A stretch of 64,000 nt of DNA from the NCBI GenBank assembly GCA_030522415.1, contig CM060109.1, forward strand, positions 31,269,892 through 31,333,891, given 5' to 3'. Shown piece after piece: positions 9,716 through 19,200 of the stretch. Every line of letters begins with the position of its first letter. Position 1 is the stretch's first letter. Both the position numbers and the translations under genes were made by a program. This DNA comes from Channallabes apus. Its lineage: Eukaryota; Chordata; Actinopteri; Siluriformes; Clariidae. A model generated the notes under the pieces. It made no database searches. It was not told the DNA's origin and saw only the letters and a list, made by a program, of their open reading frames with translations.

Positions 9716-12700
9716 GTACCCCCCTGTCCAGGATCGGCTCCAGACGGTCCTGGGGTGGAGGATACCCTACGACGGTAGTCCCGAATGAGCTCAGGATCGA
9801 GGATGAACCGTGCTGGAACCCAAGACCGCTCCTCGGGGCCGTAGCCCTCCCAATCGACCAGGTACTGGGTACCTCTGCCCCGAGGGCGCGAATCGAGGAT
9901 CTGTCGCACGGTGTAGGCGGGACCGCCGTCAATGATTCGGGGGGGAGGAGCAGGGGGGGTGGGTGGAATCATGGGTGAAGTGATGAAAGGTTTTAGCTGA
10001 GATGTGTGAAATACAGGGTGGATCCGGAGCGCCGCAGGCAGCTGGAGCCGGTAGGTGACAGGGTTAATCTGTAGAGTGATGCGGTATGGTCCGATGAATC
10101 TGGGTGATAGTTTTCGTGATTCAGTGTGCAGATGAAGGTTCCTGGTGGAAAGCCATACCTTGTCACCTACGTGGTACAAGCGTCCCGGGGGGTGTCGACG
10201 GCGATGTTGGGTGGCGTAGCTGATGTTAGCCCGTTGAATGGCGAGATTGGCCTGGTGCCACAGCCGCCGACACCTACGGACCAACTGTTGGGCCGATGGT
10301 ACGTCAACCTCCGGTTCCTGGTGATTGAACATCGGAGGTTGGAAACCATGACAAACCTCAAATGGGCTTAGGTTGGTGGCTGAGGAGACGTGGAGGTTGT
10401 GGGAGAGTTCGGCCCATTTGAGGTAGCGGGCCCAGGAGCGCTGACGATCCGAAACAAAGCACCTCAGGTAGCGCTCCAGTTGTTGGTTGGTCCGTTCCGT
10501 CTGACCATTAGTCTGGGGATGGTACCCAGATGAGAGACTACAGGTGGAATTGATCAGACGGCAGAAAGCCTTCCAGAACCGGGCGGTGAACTGGGGCCCT
10601 CTGTCCGAGACGATGTCCTTTGGGAACCCATGCAGTCGGACTACGTGTTCCAGTATCAGCTCGGCTGTGTTCTTTGCTGATGGGAGTCCGGTTAGGGCCA
10701 CCAGGTGCACGGCTTTGGAGAACCGATCTACGATGGTTAGTATGGTATTCTTTCCTTCTGATGCCGGCAGGCCCGTGATGAAATCCAGGGCGATGTGCGT
10801 CCAGGGCCGACGGGGAACTGGGAGTGGTTGGAGCTCTCCGGGTGCAGGTTGGTTTGTGTCTTTGGCCCTGGCGCACACCGGGCACGCCTGAACGAACTCC
10901 ATGGTGTCCTTGCGGATGGAGGGCCACCAGAAGGCCCGTCGGATGAACGAGAGAGTTCTTAGCGTTCCTGGGTGTCCGGCGATGGTGGATGAGTGGCCCC
11001 ACTGGAGAACCTCCGTCCTTAGGCGTTGTGGCACGTAGAGTCGCCCAGGCGGCACGCCTGCCGGTTCGGTCTCCGTAGCCTGTGCCTGGCGGACCCTGGT
11101 TTCCAAATCCCAGTGGAGGGGTGCGATGATGCGTGATGGGGGAATGACAGGCACGGGGTCCACCCGGGGGAGGTCGTCCTCATGTTGACGTGATAGGGCG
11201 TCGGCCTTGATGTTCTTCGACCCCGGGCGGTATGACAGATGAAAGTTATACTGTTCGAAAAACAGAGCCCACCGTGCCTGTCGTGGATTGAGCTGCTTCA
11301 GGTTCTTGATGGTGATTAGGTTTTGGTGATCGGTCCAGACGATGAACGGCTCACTGACGCCCTGGAGCCAGTGACGCCATTCCTCCAAAGCCCACTTTAT
11401 GCCCAACAGCTCGCGGTCCCCTACCCCGTATCGCTGCTGAGTGGGATCAAATTTTTTGGAGAAGAAACTGCAGGGGTGCAGTTTCTGGTCTGGACCTCGC
11501 TGAGAGAGAACGGCGCCGGCGCCCACATCCGACGCGTCCACCTCTACAACGAAGGGTTTGTTGGCATCCGGGTGTAGAAGGATGGGAGCGGTGGTGAATC
11601 GATGACAGAGTTCTTTGAAGGCGGCGATGGCAGATGGGGTGAGTAGAAACTGATGAGATGGGAGCCTGGTCAATGTGGTTAATGGAGCGGCAACTGTACT
11701 GTAGCCCCGGATAAAGCGACGATAGAAATTCGCAAACCCGAGAAACCGTTGAAGTTGCTTGAGTGTCCTGGGTAGGGGCCAGTGACGTACAACCTCTAGC
11801 TTCTGCGGGTCCATGGCCACACCCTGGGACGAGATGATAAAACCCAGGAACGTGGTGGAGTGCTCGTGAAAAGCACATTTCTCCAGCTTGCAGTACAGTT
11901 GGTGAGCGAGCAATCTCTTTAAAACGGCACGTACATGTTGGATATGTTCTTCGGTGTTGTGGGAGTAGATTAGAATATCGTCCAGGTAGACGAACACCCA
12001 TCGGCCCAGCATGTCCCGAAGGACGTCATTTATGAACTGCTGGAAGGCCGAGGGTGCATTGCAGAGTCCAAATGGTATGACCAGGCTCTCGTAATGTCCG
12101 GTAGGTGTGATGAAAGCAGTCTTCCACTCATCACCCTCTCTGATGCGCACCAAGTTGTAGGCGCTCCGGAGGTCCAACTTCGTAAACATGGTGGCACCAG
12201 AGAGGGCGTCCAGGGCTGAGTTGGTGAGTGGTAGCGGGTGTCGGTTTTTGATTGTGATGTTGTTTAGCCCCCGATAGTCGACACATGGGCGAAGTTCGCC
12301 CCCTTTCTTCTTTACGAAGAAGAACCCCGCGGCGGCAGGCGAGGTGGACGGCCGAATGGTTCCATGGCGAAGGGCCTTGGTGACATATTCTTCCATCGCC
12401 TGCGTCTCTGAGGTGGATAGTGAGTAGAGATGGCCGCGGGGGGGTACGGAACCCGGCTGGAGCTCTATGGCCAGGTCACAAGGACGATGAGGTGGGAGGT
12501 AGGCGGCCCGTCTTTTGCAGAAAACTTCAGCCAGATCCCGATAGGCGACGGGGATGGCGTTGGTGTCGACGTCGGGGGCCTCGGACTCCTTGGAACACGT
12601 CCCAGCCGATGCCTGTAGGCAAAGTTCGCTGCAGGTCGGGCCCCACTGGAGGATCCGGTTTTGAGTCCACGAGATGAGCGGGTCATGTCGGATCAGCCAT

Positions 12701-13134
12701 GGATAGCCTAGGATGATGGGAGGTGAGGAGATGGGGGTGAGGTGTAGCTGGAGCTGTTCCTTGTGCTGGTTGATTTCGAGGGTGATGAGCTGGGTTTGGT
12801 GAGTGATGGGGCTGGACGAAAGGGGCCGACCGTCGACTGATGTGATGCGAATCGGCTGGGATAACGCCTCGATTTTTACCCCCACTTCTTTGGCATAGGT
12901 AGAGTCAATGAAGTTACCTGCGGCACCGGAATCGATAAACGCGGCACTTCTGACCCGTTTGTGGCCAATTTGGAGGATTACCTGAACCGTTAGTCGCGAG
13001 GTGGTGGAGTTGATGGTGGTGGAGAGTTGGATCTGGCCCGGTGAATCTCTCCTCCGGTTCACCGGGGCTGGGCGTTTCCCGGGCGCAGTGGGCAGATCGC
13101 CCGGTGATGTGACGCTGACCCACAATAGGCACAT
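9670..13134 (-). CDS. pol: Pol polyprotein: protease, RT, RNase H, integrase, chromodomain
   Basis: An open frame of 1154 codons. Protease motif [10 protein letters not shown] at about residues 66-75. Reverse transcriptase at about 205-470 with catalytic Asp321 and YLDD at 383-386. RNase H with VDASDVGAG (532-540), TDHQN (601-605) and ADALSR. Integrase zinc-binding residues His714, His721, Cys751, Cys754 and catalytic Asp784, Asp844, Glu880, giving DD35E spacing. A chromodomain ([10 protein letters not shown] ... [17 protein letters not shown]) lies near the C-terminus. The frame is -1 relative to gag, overlapping it at 13059-13134, so it is probably made as a Gag-Pol fusion by frameshifting at 13074-13080 rather than from the Met at 13134. 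The polyprotein would copy the RNA and insert the cDNA, with the chromodomain guiding targeting. No stop or missing catalytic residue was seen. Confidence 0.93.
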   Translation of the reverse strand: MCLLWVSVTSPGDLPTAPGKRPAPVNRRRDSPGQIQLSTTINSTTSRLTVQVILQIGHKRVRSAAFIDSGAAGNFIDSTYAKEVGVKIEALSQPIRITSVDGRPLSSSPITHQTQLITLEINQHKEQLQLHLTPISSPPIILGYPWLIRHDPLISWTQNRILQWGPTCSELCLQASAGTCSKESEAPDVDTNAIPVAYRDLAEVFCKRRAAYLPPHRPCDLAIELQPGSVPPRGHLYSLSTSETQAMEEYVTKALRHGTIRPSTSPAAAGFFFVKKKGGELRPCVDYRGLNNITIKNRHPLPLTNSALDALSGATMFTKLDLRSAYNLVRIREGDEWKTAFITPTGHYESLVIPFGLCNAPSAFQQFINDVLRDMLGRWVFVYLDDILIYSHNTEEHIQHVRAVLKRLLAHQLYCKLEKCAFHEHSTTFLGFIISSQGVAMDPQKLEVVRHWPLPRTLKQLQRFLGFANFYRRFIRGYSTVAAPLTTLTRLPSHQFLLTPSAIAAFKELCHRFTTAPILLHPDANKPFVVEVDASDVGAGAVLSQRGPDQKLHPCSFFSKKFDPTQQRYGVGDRELLGIKWALEEWRHWLQGVSEPFIVWTDHQNLITIKNLKQLNPRQARWALFFEQYNFHLSYRPGSKNIKADALSRQHEDDLPRVDPVPVIPPSRIIAPLHWDLETRVRQAQATETEPAGVPPGRLYVPQRLRTEVLQWGHSSTIAGHPGTLRTLSFIRRAFWWPSIRKDTMEFVQACPVCARAKDTNQPAPGELQPLPVPRRPWTHIALDFITGLPASEGKNTILTIVDRFSKAVHLVALTGLPSAKNTAELILEHVVRLHGFPKDIVSDRGPQFTARFWKAFCRLINSTCSLSSGYHPQTNGQTERTNQQLERYLRCFVSDRQRSWARYLKWAELSHNLHVSSATNLSPFEVCHGFQPPMFNHQEPEVDVPSAQQLVRRCRRLWHQANLAIQRANISYATQHRRRHPPGRLYHVGDKVWLSTRNLHLHTESRKLSPRFIGPYRITLQINPVTYRLQLPAALRIHPVFHTSQLKPFITSPMIPPTPPAPPPRIIDGGPAYTVRQILDSRPRGRGTQYLVDWEGYGPEERSWVPARFILDPELIRDYRRRVSSTPGPSGADPGQGGTVMHTQPAPGTRTRK

Positions 13135-14103
13135 AGCCCTTCTCGGAACCGGCGTTCGCGTTCGGCTACGGTCAGGGAGGCGCGTCCTAATTGCATGGGT
13201 TCCCCGGCTCCCGTGTCAACCACGGCAGGAGGTGGAGATCCGACTGGTTTCATACTGGTATTAATGAAGACAGCAGGTGGTCGTGGGGTGGTGTAGGCGA
13301 AGGTGGGTGCAGGCGGCAGGGTCCTTGGGGCTGGCTTCGGGCGAGACAGGAGGCGCTGATCGATGCGCAGAGCTAGCTGGATCAGTCCTTCGAGGGTGGC
13401 GGGGAGTTCTCGCCCGCTGAGCTCATCCTTGATTCGTGAAGCCAGTCCCTCGTAGAAGGATGTCCGGAGCGCGGCGTCTCCCCAGCTGGTCTGCACGGCG
13501 AGGGTTCGGAACTCCGCGCTATACCGGCTCACGGACGATCCCCCCTGCCGCAGATGGTAGAGTTTGGAGTCGGTCTCCACCTCGCCCGCTGGGTGTTCAA
13601 AAGTCAATCGGAGTTGGCGGGTGAATTCATTATAAGAATGGGCGGTATCAGAGTCCGATTTGAGAACTGCCGTGGCCCACTCAGCTGCCTGCCCTGTTAA
13701 CAAGGAGACCAGGAGAGCGATGCGTAGCCGATCGGTGGAGTACTTGGTGGAATTAAACTCGAACACCAGATCGAGCGCTGTTAAGAACACATCACATCTC
13801 CCGTCTATGCCATTCCATTTGTCTGGTAGAGAAATAAACACATCAGAAGAAGGGGGGGGGGGGATGCGGAGCCGCGGCCGCCGCGACGGGAGGCCCGCTA
13901 GCCGCGTTAGCGACAGCCGCGCGGAGATCCGCGTTCTCCTGCCGGAGCTCCGCCACCTCGCGGCGCAAGGCCGCGAGGTCTTGGAGGCCCCGGCTCAGAT
14001 TAGCGATCTCTCCGGTTAGCTTATCGATAAGCGTGGCATGCTGATCTACCACATCGCAGAGGTGCGCATAGTCCGCTGGGTTTACCGCGGTCGGCTCAGT
14101 CAT
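13059..14103 (-). pseudogene. gag: Gag with one homopolymer frame break
   Basis: The ATG at 14103-14101 lies inside the primer-binding site. The first 86 codons include a heptad-like coiled coil (LAALRREVAELRQENADLRA) and end at a TGA just after a run of 12 C (13852-13863 on the plus strand as G). Downstream, the same reading resumes in another frame for about 260 codons: a capsid-like region starting LPDKWNGIDG, a long helical part, and a zinc knuckle [14 protein letters not shown] (Cx2Cx4Hx4C), ending at 13059. The capsid region resembles sushi-class Gag, the group from which PEG10/RTL genes were domesticated. The break is a one-base length difference in the homopolymer, so it may be a sequencing error, a somatic or germline slip, or a real defect. 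Confidence 0.85.
13074..13080 (-). promoter_or_regulatory. -1 ribosomal frameshift heptamer G GGA AAC
   Basis: On the minus strand the gag frame reads CCG GGA AAC, which gives the slippery heptamer G GGA AAC in the correct phase, 5 codons before the gag stop. Slipping back by one base enters the pol frame exactly. The same heptamer is the known slip site of the sushi-derived mammalian gene PEG10. The downstream stimulatory structure was not modelled. Confidence 0.85.
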
Positions 14104-14104
14104 T
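14094..14104 (-). promoter_or_regulatory. Self-priming primer-binding site
   Basis: The minus strand reads AATGACTGAGC starting one base inside the 5' LTR. It is an exact 11-nt complement of GCTCAGTCATT, located in the LTR at 14378-14368. It lacks the TGG start that a tRNA-CCA primed site would have. Tf1 and sushi elements are known to prime reverse transcription from the 5' end of their own RNA in this way. Confidence 0.85.
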
Positions 14105-14105
14105 C

Positions 14106-14476
14106 TGTCACGAACTAACCTGGGATGATCAGAAGACGTAGCTTAGCGGTTAGCCCTTTGTTGCGTGAATGGTAAACCCAAACGCGGAAGAACACGAGTA
14201 GGCAGGATAATCACGCTGTTTGTTTTAAGGACTCTCATAAAAGGAGAGCAAGGGAAAGACACAATCTAACCCGCGTCCTATAAACACACACTCAATCAGA
14301 AAGTAATACCAAGATAGTGAGTACTCACGGTTTGGTGAACGATTCCGAAACGACATCGGGCGAACTCAATGACTGAGCGTTGTACTCTCGTTTGTTTACC
14401 TCTTTTATACTTCCTGGTTTGACGCCCGTCTTACTTCCGGGTCCTAGTGCCGGGCGCAGGTTGAGTGTGCATGACA
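14106..14476 (-). repeat. 5' LTR and promoter of the chromodomain element
   Basis: It is the mate of 9345-9715. On the minus strand a TATAAAAG box lies at 14409-14402. The predicted transcript start at 14378 is 31 nt downstream of the first T and coincides with the first base of the self-primer segment (14378-14368). Confidence 0.92.
14402..14409 (-). promoter_or_regulatory. TATA box in 5' LTR
   Basis: TATAAAAG on the minus strand, 31 nt upstream of the predicted RNA start at 14378, a normal TATA-to-start distance for RNA polymerase II. Confidence 0.8.
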
Positions 14477-14640
14477 GTATTATTATTTAACCATTTTTTA
14501 AAGACTTTATACCGGATACATTTAAAAAGCAATATTCAGCACAAATAGATTTTTATTAAGATGTATCCAATGTCTAAAAGGTCTTTGATGAATATTTTCC
14601 TGGCTGCATCACAATCTTATGTAACTGGAAGTCTTATTAT

Positions 14641-14871
14641 TGTAGCGTTTTTCGACGCTAGCAGGGATCTTGGAGTACGAGTGAGCTTACTTGCTCCCCA
14701 ATGCAAATGGCTGGGGAGTAGTTTATTACCACAGCACAAGCACACATACACAGGTCAAGCACACAACTTGGCTGAAGCCACTAACACAAACACCCCTCTC
14801 TCTCATGGTAGAGACAGAGAAAACCCCCGCAAAGCATGACGGTCGTCAGCCGCTGGCCCGCCCACGCCACA
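14641..14871 (-). repeat. 3' LTR of the deleted element
   Basis: Starts TGTAGCGTTTTTCGACGCTA and ends CCACGCCACA on the plus strand. The adjacent minus-strand GGGTGGGGGCAG is a plausible polypurine tract. Confidence 0.9.
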
Positions 14872-15039
14872 CTGCCCCCACCCGAGCTGTGACCGTCCCC
14901 GGTCACCATGACTCTCAGTCTTGGAGGCGTGAAGGCGGTCGGCGCTGGCGCTGTGCACGCCGGGGTCCTTTTGTAGTGCACATTGTCCCGGAGGCGGTCC
15001 GGCCTCCGCAGAGTTCGATGTCTCGCCGGCGTGCGGCTG

Positions 15040-15195
15040 GTAAGGTGCAAGACGGTCTCGGTGGAGCAACACTCGCGCCCGCCCCGCCAACCGCACCCGG
15101 TAGATGAACTCGGCGAGCTGAGCTAGTACCGTACAGGGGCCCACCCAGTGAGACGTGAGCTTGGGTGAACGCCCTCTCTTCCTTCCGGAACACAC
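15040..15195 (-). pseudogene. Integrase C-terminal fragment (GPY/F-like)
   Basis: The minus strand encodes RKRGRSPKLTSHWVGPCTV followed by YRVRL and LHRDRLAPYQ, the pattern seen at the end of Ty3/gypsy integrases. It is in the same frame as the upstream gag but separated from it by TAG and TGA codons (about 15190-15204). This marks the junction of a large internal deletion of pol. Confidence 0.75.
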
Positions 15196-15201
15196 TCACA
15201 C

Positions 15202-16389
15202 CTACTCACGAGCAGCAAAGCCTCGCCCCTGGCTGTGAGTGTCCACGCCCACACGCTCCACAGGTGCCCCCACCCGAAAGTCCTGCAGCGGTGCCCGCGA
15301 GCGCTGGGTGGGGCCCTTCTTTGCCATGTAGCGGACAAAACGTTCACTGACCAGCGGCGGCGCAGGTGAAACGACTGCGGGCGATGCTCTCGGCGAGGGA
15401 GTAACTCGGCACACGCGTTCTTTACCTCGCTCGCAGTACCGATGACGTGCTTTGCTGTCCGGATGTTCACCTGGCGCTCGTCCGACGGCTGCTGGGGTAT
15501 GCTGTCCCTCAGACCCAGGAGCGTTGCCTCGGCATCGCCTCGAAACCCCAGAGACTATTCCGTTGTCTAGCCGTGACGGGTAGCCCTGTCCCCGGCTAGA
15601 TTCACCTACCGAGTGCCCCCGAGCTGCTGGCGATCGCTCGGCTCTTTCGCCGTGATGCACCGCAGTTATGGGTTCAGCGCGCTGTGCTGCGCGTAGCGCC
15701 TCGGTGAGGGAAGCTGGTGCTGCTAACCTGATGTGCTCACGGAGCCGCGGCGGTCGGAGTCCTCGAAGAAAAGCCCGATATGCTAGCTCTTCCTGTTTAT
15801 TGGGCTCGCATTTTGGATAGCCCCGGCGCGCCAGGCCTCTTAAGTCCATGGCGAACGCGCCCAGTGGCTCAGACGCGCGCCGCTCGCGGACCGCCAGCTC
15901 CTCGCACGCTGCTTCTTGACGGTCACCGGCGCCGAACCGGAGGTGAAGCGACTCGCGAAGCTTTGCCCAGTCCTTCCGATCATCGGCCCGGAGGTCTTCC
16001 AGTGCCCGGAGCGCGTCGCCCTTCAGCGAGAGTGCAACCCTTACAGCCGTTTCCGCCGGAGACCAGCATGCGAAGTCGGCGGCTAGCTCCACTTGGGCGA
16101 AGAACGCGTAGGGTTCGACGGCGCCGTTGTAGGAGGGAAGGCGCAGCTGCAGCGCACGTCGCCGGCACGGAGCTGTAGCTTGCTCCGACACTTGCGCAGC
16201 GTCACCGTTGGGCTCTGTTCCGAGATCCAGTGCCGGGATCCTCATCTCGCCGCTCCATTTTCGTCGTGCCGCTTTGCTGGCACTGGTTCCATCCGGGAGA
16301 TGCTTCTTCCGGAGTCGTGCTGCAACTCGGCGGCCCTCCTGAATCTTTCGCAGGTCCTCCACCGTTCGCTCAAACTCAAAAATCTCCAT
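15202..16389 (-). CDS. gag: Gag-like protein of the deleted LTR element
   Basis: A 395-codon ORF that starts at an ATG overlapping the tRNA-Leu primer site. Residues 1-50 form a charged helical start. Residues about 80-240 carry the Ty3-type capsid pattern (LRLPSYNGAVEPYAFFAQVE, ALSLKGDALRALEDL, LRFGAGDRQEAACEEL, YRAFLRGLRPPRLREHI). The rest is basic, low-complexity sequence. No complete CCHC knuckle is visible before the stop, perhaps lost in the internal deletion. The intact frame, with only three LTR differences, suggests a young copy or one kept functional while mobilised in trans. The alternative is chance survival of the frame. Confidence 0.82.
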   Translation of the reverse strand: MEIFEFERTVEDLRKIQEGRRVAARLRKKHLPDGTSASKAARRKWSGEMRIPALDLGTEPNGDAAQVSEQATAPCRRRALQLRLPSYNGAVEPYAFFAQVELAADFACWSPAETAVRVALSLKGDALRALEDLRADDRKDWAKLRESLHLRFGAGDRQEAACEELAVRERRASEPLGAFAMDLRGLARRGYPKCEPNKQEELAYRAFLRGLRPPRLREHIRLAAPASLTEALRAAQRAEPITAVHHGERAERSPAARGHSVGESSRGQGYPSRLDNGIVSGVSRRCRGNAPGSEGQHTPAAVGRAPGEHPDSKARHRYCERGKERVCRVTPSPRASPAVVSPAPPLVSERFVRYMAKKGPTQRSRAPLQDFRVGAPVERVGVDTHSQGRGFAARE

Positions 16390-16405
16390 CCCACTTCTGA
16401 CACCA
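16388..16405 (-). promoter_or_regulatory. tRNA-Leu type primer-binding site
   Basis: The minus strand reads TGGTGTCAGAAGTGGGAT, one base after the LTR end. It complements the CCA-tailed 3' end of vertebrate tRNA-Leu(CAA), as known to me. The gag ATG is formed by its last bases. Confidence 0.75.
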
Positions 16406-16406
16406 A

Positions 16407-16637
16407 TGTAGCGTTTTTCGACGCTAGCAGGGATCTTGGAGTACGAGTGAGCTTACTTGCTCCCCAATGCAAATGGCTGGGGAGTAGTTTATTACCACAG
16501 CACAAGCACACATACACAGGTCAAGCACACAACTTGGCTGAAGCCACTAACCCAAACACCCCTCTCTCTCATGGTAGAGACAGAGAAGACCCCCGCAAAG
16601 CATGACGGTCATCAGCCGCTGGCCCGCCCACGCCACA
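16407..16637 (-). repeat. 5' LTR of the deleted element
   Basis: Mate of 14641-14871 with three visible substitutions. Contains AATAAA on the minus strand near 16490, a possible polyadenylation signal. Confidence 0.9.
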
Positions 16638-16779
16638 TTATGTTGGCTGTTATATTACAAAGCAATTAATGCCATACATTTCTATGATCAGTGTACTCAC
16701 TGGGTTAAAACTTCATCAAGGTAAACTTAACACAAATGTAGAGTTGGTGGTTGGGATATACTGTGTTATACTGTGATAT

Positions 16780-16896
16780 ACATCAGGAGTTAATAAAGCC
16801 ACCTATTGAAAAAACCCTTTCAGATGAATAGAAGAGATTCTATTAAACTGAAAGGGTTTTTTCAATACTGTAGGTGGCTTTATTAACTCCTGATGT
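16780..16896. repeat. Hairpin-forming inverted repeat (foldback MITE-like)
   Basis: Arms 16780-16823 and 16848-16896 are reverse complements over about 44 bp (ACATCAGGAGTTAATAAAGC ... ending CTCCTGATGT) with a 24-bp loop. A 5-bp bulge lies in the right arm. No ORF. Confidence 0.85.
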
Positions 16897-16994
16897 TACT
16901 ACAGTAGCAATGTTAGGCTGTACTGCATGTCAGAGTATATCAATAAGTGTGCACATCAAGTAGGAAACAAAGTTAACATTCATGCTGCATGTAT

Positions 16995-17690
16995 GGCTGG
17001 CTCCAAAAGTATTTGACAAAAGACATAACTTTTGTATTTTTGCTCCTGAACACCATTGCTGTTGATTTGAAATGAAGCAATCAAGATGTGATTGAAGTGT
17101 AGATTTTCAATTCAAGGGGCTGAACAAAAATATCACTTCATGCGTTTAGGAATTGTGTGAGCAATGAAGTTGCTCCATTATTACAAGCACAATATAATGG
17201 GCAACTGACTGTTAACCAAATTGATGGCCGATTGTGGCCTGTTTCTTAGGATGCCTGATTAGTGAAATAAAATGTCGATCCCTATGGTGATCTTGCAGTT
17301 GGTAGCTGTTCATGGGAATTCTCAATATTCAGCCCAGAGAGCTGCTGTTACAAGCGGAGGAGGCAAAATGACTTTTTAGAGAGGCACTTAAATGGCTAAA
17401 TTAACAATTTGATAAATTGAATGTATGCCATAGTCTGTGTATGGCTGTCAATGGAATTGGTTCACTCCTGGTATTTAGTAAGGGAGAAAAGTCAGCATTT
17501 GTTGACTGCATCCAAGTTTTTGCATGGTATGAAAATTATTATATTAGTTTGTGATTATATTAGTTTGTCCAATTACTTTTGAGTCTGTGAAAATAAAGGG
17601 ACCTTGGACCAAAATGCCCGTAATTCTGAAACATTTAATGCAAAATCTTGTTCAATTCATTGAATTAAAACTAAACTTCTACACTTTAAC
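16995..17690. mobile_element. Degraded Tc1/mariner-like remnant, family C
   Basis: The left end reads CCAAAAGTATTTGACAAAAG and the right portion TGTCCAATTACTTTTGAGTC, resembling the ends of a common fish DNA transposon. The body is eroded and has no transposase frame. Confidence 0.45.
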
Positions 17691-17864
17691 ATATCTCACA
17701 TATCACATATTTGTACAGTAACAATGCAGGTCTTGTGAGTGGCAGAGTCGCATAAAGTACTCTACACTGTTCAGAATGAACAGGCAGAATCACGGGCATC
17801 TAGATGCGTGGATGTTAGGTGACACTGTCACAAAGGCAATAAACGCAGAAATACACTGTCAGAC

Positions 17865-17870
<6 letters not shown>

Positions 17871-17915
<45 letters not shown>

Positions 17916-17931
17916 AGTATGTGTGTGTGTG
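17871..17931. repeat. (TG)n microsatellite
   Basis: TG tract interrupted once by TACAGTA. Short ORFs here are artefacts. Confidence 0.95.
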
Positions 17932-17964
17932 TGCCCTAGGCATGAGATTTGTAAGTTTGTTTAA

Positions 17965-19045
17965 TGAGAATAATTGAAAATATAAAGGAGAAAACCTATA
18001 CTTATTTGCCCATGCCCCCAAACACAGCTATTAAAAATACAGAGCAAACTTTATCAGAGGATATTAGACACCCACACACAACACATACATACACACACAC
18101 TGCACACTATTTATGAAATGATACTGTAGGTAGGGTAGCTCCATTATGTCATCCTGTACAGGGAGCAAACAGAATGAATAGGAAGCTATTAGAGATTTAC
18201 TATAAGATGGGGGATTTTACTTGGATTATGGTGGAGAAAATGTTATATCAAACTACATAGCTATAAGAAAACACTACTATGGGTAAATCTTAAAATTTTC
18301 CTGCTGGTAGAGAAGCAATTCCAACTGAAGAAATTAATCAGGATGATTCTGTAGCGACCGTGTTTGATCAATCAGTGATCAAGACTATTTTTAGCTCCAC
18401 ACATATACCGAGCTCGACCCAGCTTCCAGTACAGTATAAATACTGACAACACGGAGAATTATTGGTAATTCACGATGCTAAATTATTCTGCACTATCCTG
18501 TGGAAGAGTGTTATTATTGTTCTGAAAAGAAAAACTGTGACGGGATTATTTAAAATCCTTCAGGACAATCCTGAGATTGCTTATCCTTTTAAGAAACCCC
18601 CACTCATTGTTACCCATTGGGATGAGACAAAAACATAAAAGCATGTTCAACAGGAGTAACGAATCAAGCAAATCAGTGCCACAGAATGTCAACCTGTTAA
18701 GATGTTTAACATGCAAATTTATTAACACAACCAATAAATCACAGACCCCAAAGAATCAGCCTTTGTCACTCACTAATCCTCATGAGCAGTAACAATCAGC
18801 TTTACGTCATAACAGCCACAAGAAAATTTTCTTTGTGCATCTTTGTTCCATAGAAATAAAGGATTTGCTGTTGAGTCACTTCAACAACAATGAACAATAA
18901 CAGTTATAGCATCTCAGTTTGCCTTTCTACTGTAGCTTGATCGGCAGAGCAATTTTTAGTTTTTTATTTCTGTTTGTAATTTGTTTGAAATTTTTCAAAA
19001 TCCTACATCATTCACTTTAAAGGTGGCGATTCGACATAATTTACT
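17965..19045. other. No gene seen
   Basis: AT-rich DNA. At about 18351-18540 TGTAGCGACC is followed by a TATAAATA-containing stretch, but no matching terminus or duplication was found. Confidence 0.45.
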
Positions 19046-19200
19046 CGCTCACTCATTCTCTATACCGCTTATCCTGTTCAGGATTGTTTGTAGGAGATTT
19101 CGGGCACGAGAACATGCAAGCTCCATGCACATACCTGTACACTCAAAGGCCTTAATCCAAGTCTGACCTTGGAGGTGCAAGGCAACAGTGCTAATCACTA
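19046..19200 (-). repeat. Degraded SINE A fragment
   Basis: Begins CACTCATTCTCTATACCGCT and ends CAACAGTGCTAATCACTAC, both matching the minus strand of SINE A, with most of the middle missing or decayed. Confidence 0.6.

Larger units (their letters stand above)
9345..14476 (-). mobile_element. Ty3/gypsy chromodomain retrotransposon (sushi-like), recent
   Basis: A 5132-bp element on the minus strand with two 371-bp LTRs (9345-9715 and 14106-14476) that I could not tell apart by reading, beginning TG and ending CA. GTATT flanks it on both sides (9340-9344, 14477-14481). Internally it has gag with a CCHC knuckle, then protease, reverse transcriptase, RNase H, integrase and a chromodomain. A GGGAAAC heptamer sits in the gag-pol overlap, a self-priming type primer site abuts the 5' LTR, and a G-rich purine tract abuts the 3' LTR. 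Identical LTRs mean a recent insertion. The one visible defect is a frame break in a 12-base homopolymer of gag. Confidence 0.95.
14641..16637 (-). mobile_element. Internally deleted Ty3/gypsy-type LTR retrotransposon
   Basis: Two 231-bp LTRs (14641-14871 and 16407-16637), TG...CA, differ at three positions that I can see. TTAT flanks both sides (4 bp, or ATTAT if one shared A is counted). The 1535-bp interior holds an intact gag-like ORF and a short C-terminal piece of integrase. Protease, RT, RNase H and most of integrase are gone. The primer site matches tRNA-Leu. The element cannot move by itself but could be mobilised in trans. A diverged solo LTR of the same family lies at 22283-22547. 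Confidence 0.9.

Noticed and set aside
9619..13841. Plus-strand ORFs opposite gag and pol (60-119 codons)
   Set aside because: GC-rich antisense shadows of gag and pol.
14915..15470. Overlapping minus-strand ORFs of 89-115 codons
   Set aside because: Alternative frames of the gag and integrase-tail region. Only the 15202-16389 frame and the short integrase motif have recognisable features.
18351..18541. Possible solo LTR starting TGTAGCGACC with a TATAAATA motif
   Set aside because: No CA-ended terminus with a matching target duplication and no second copy in the window.
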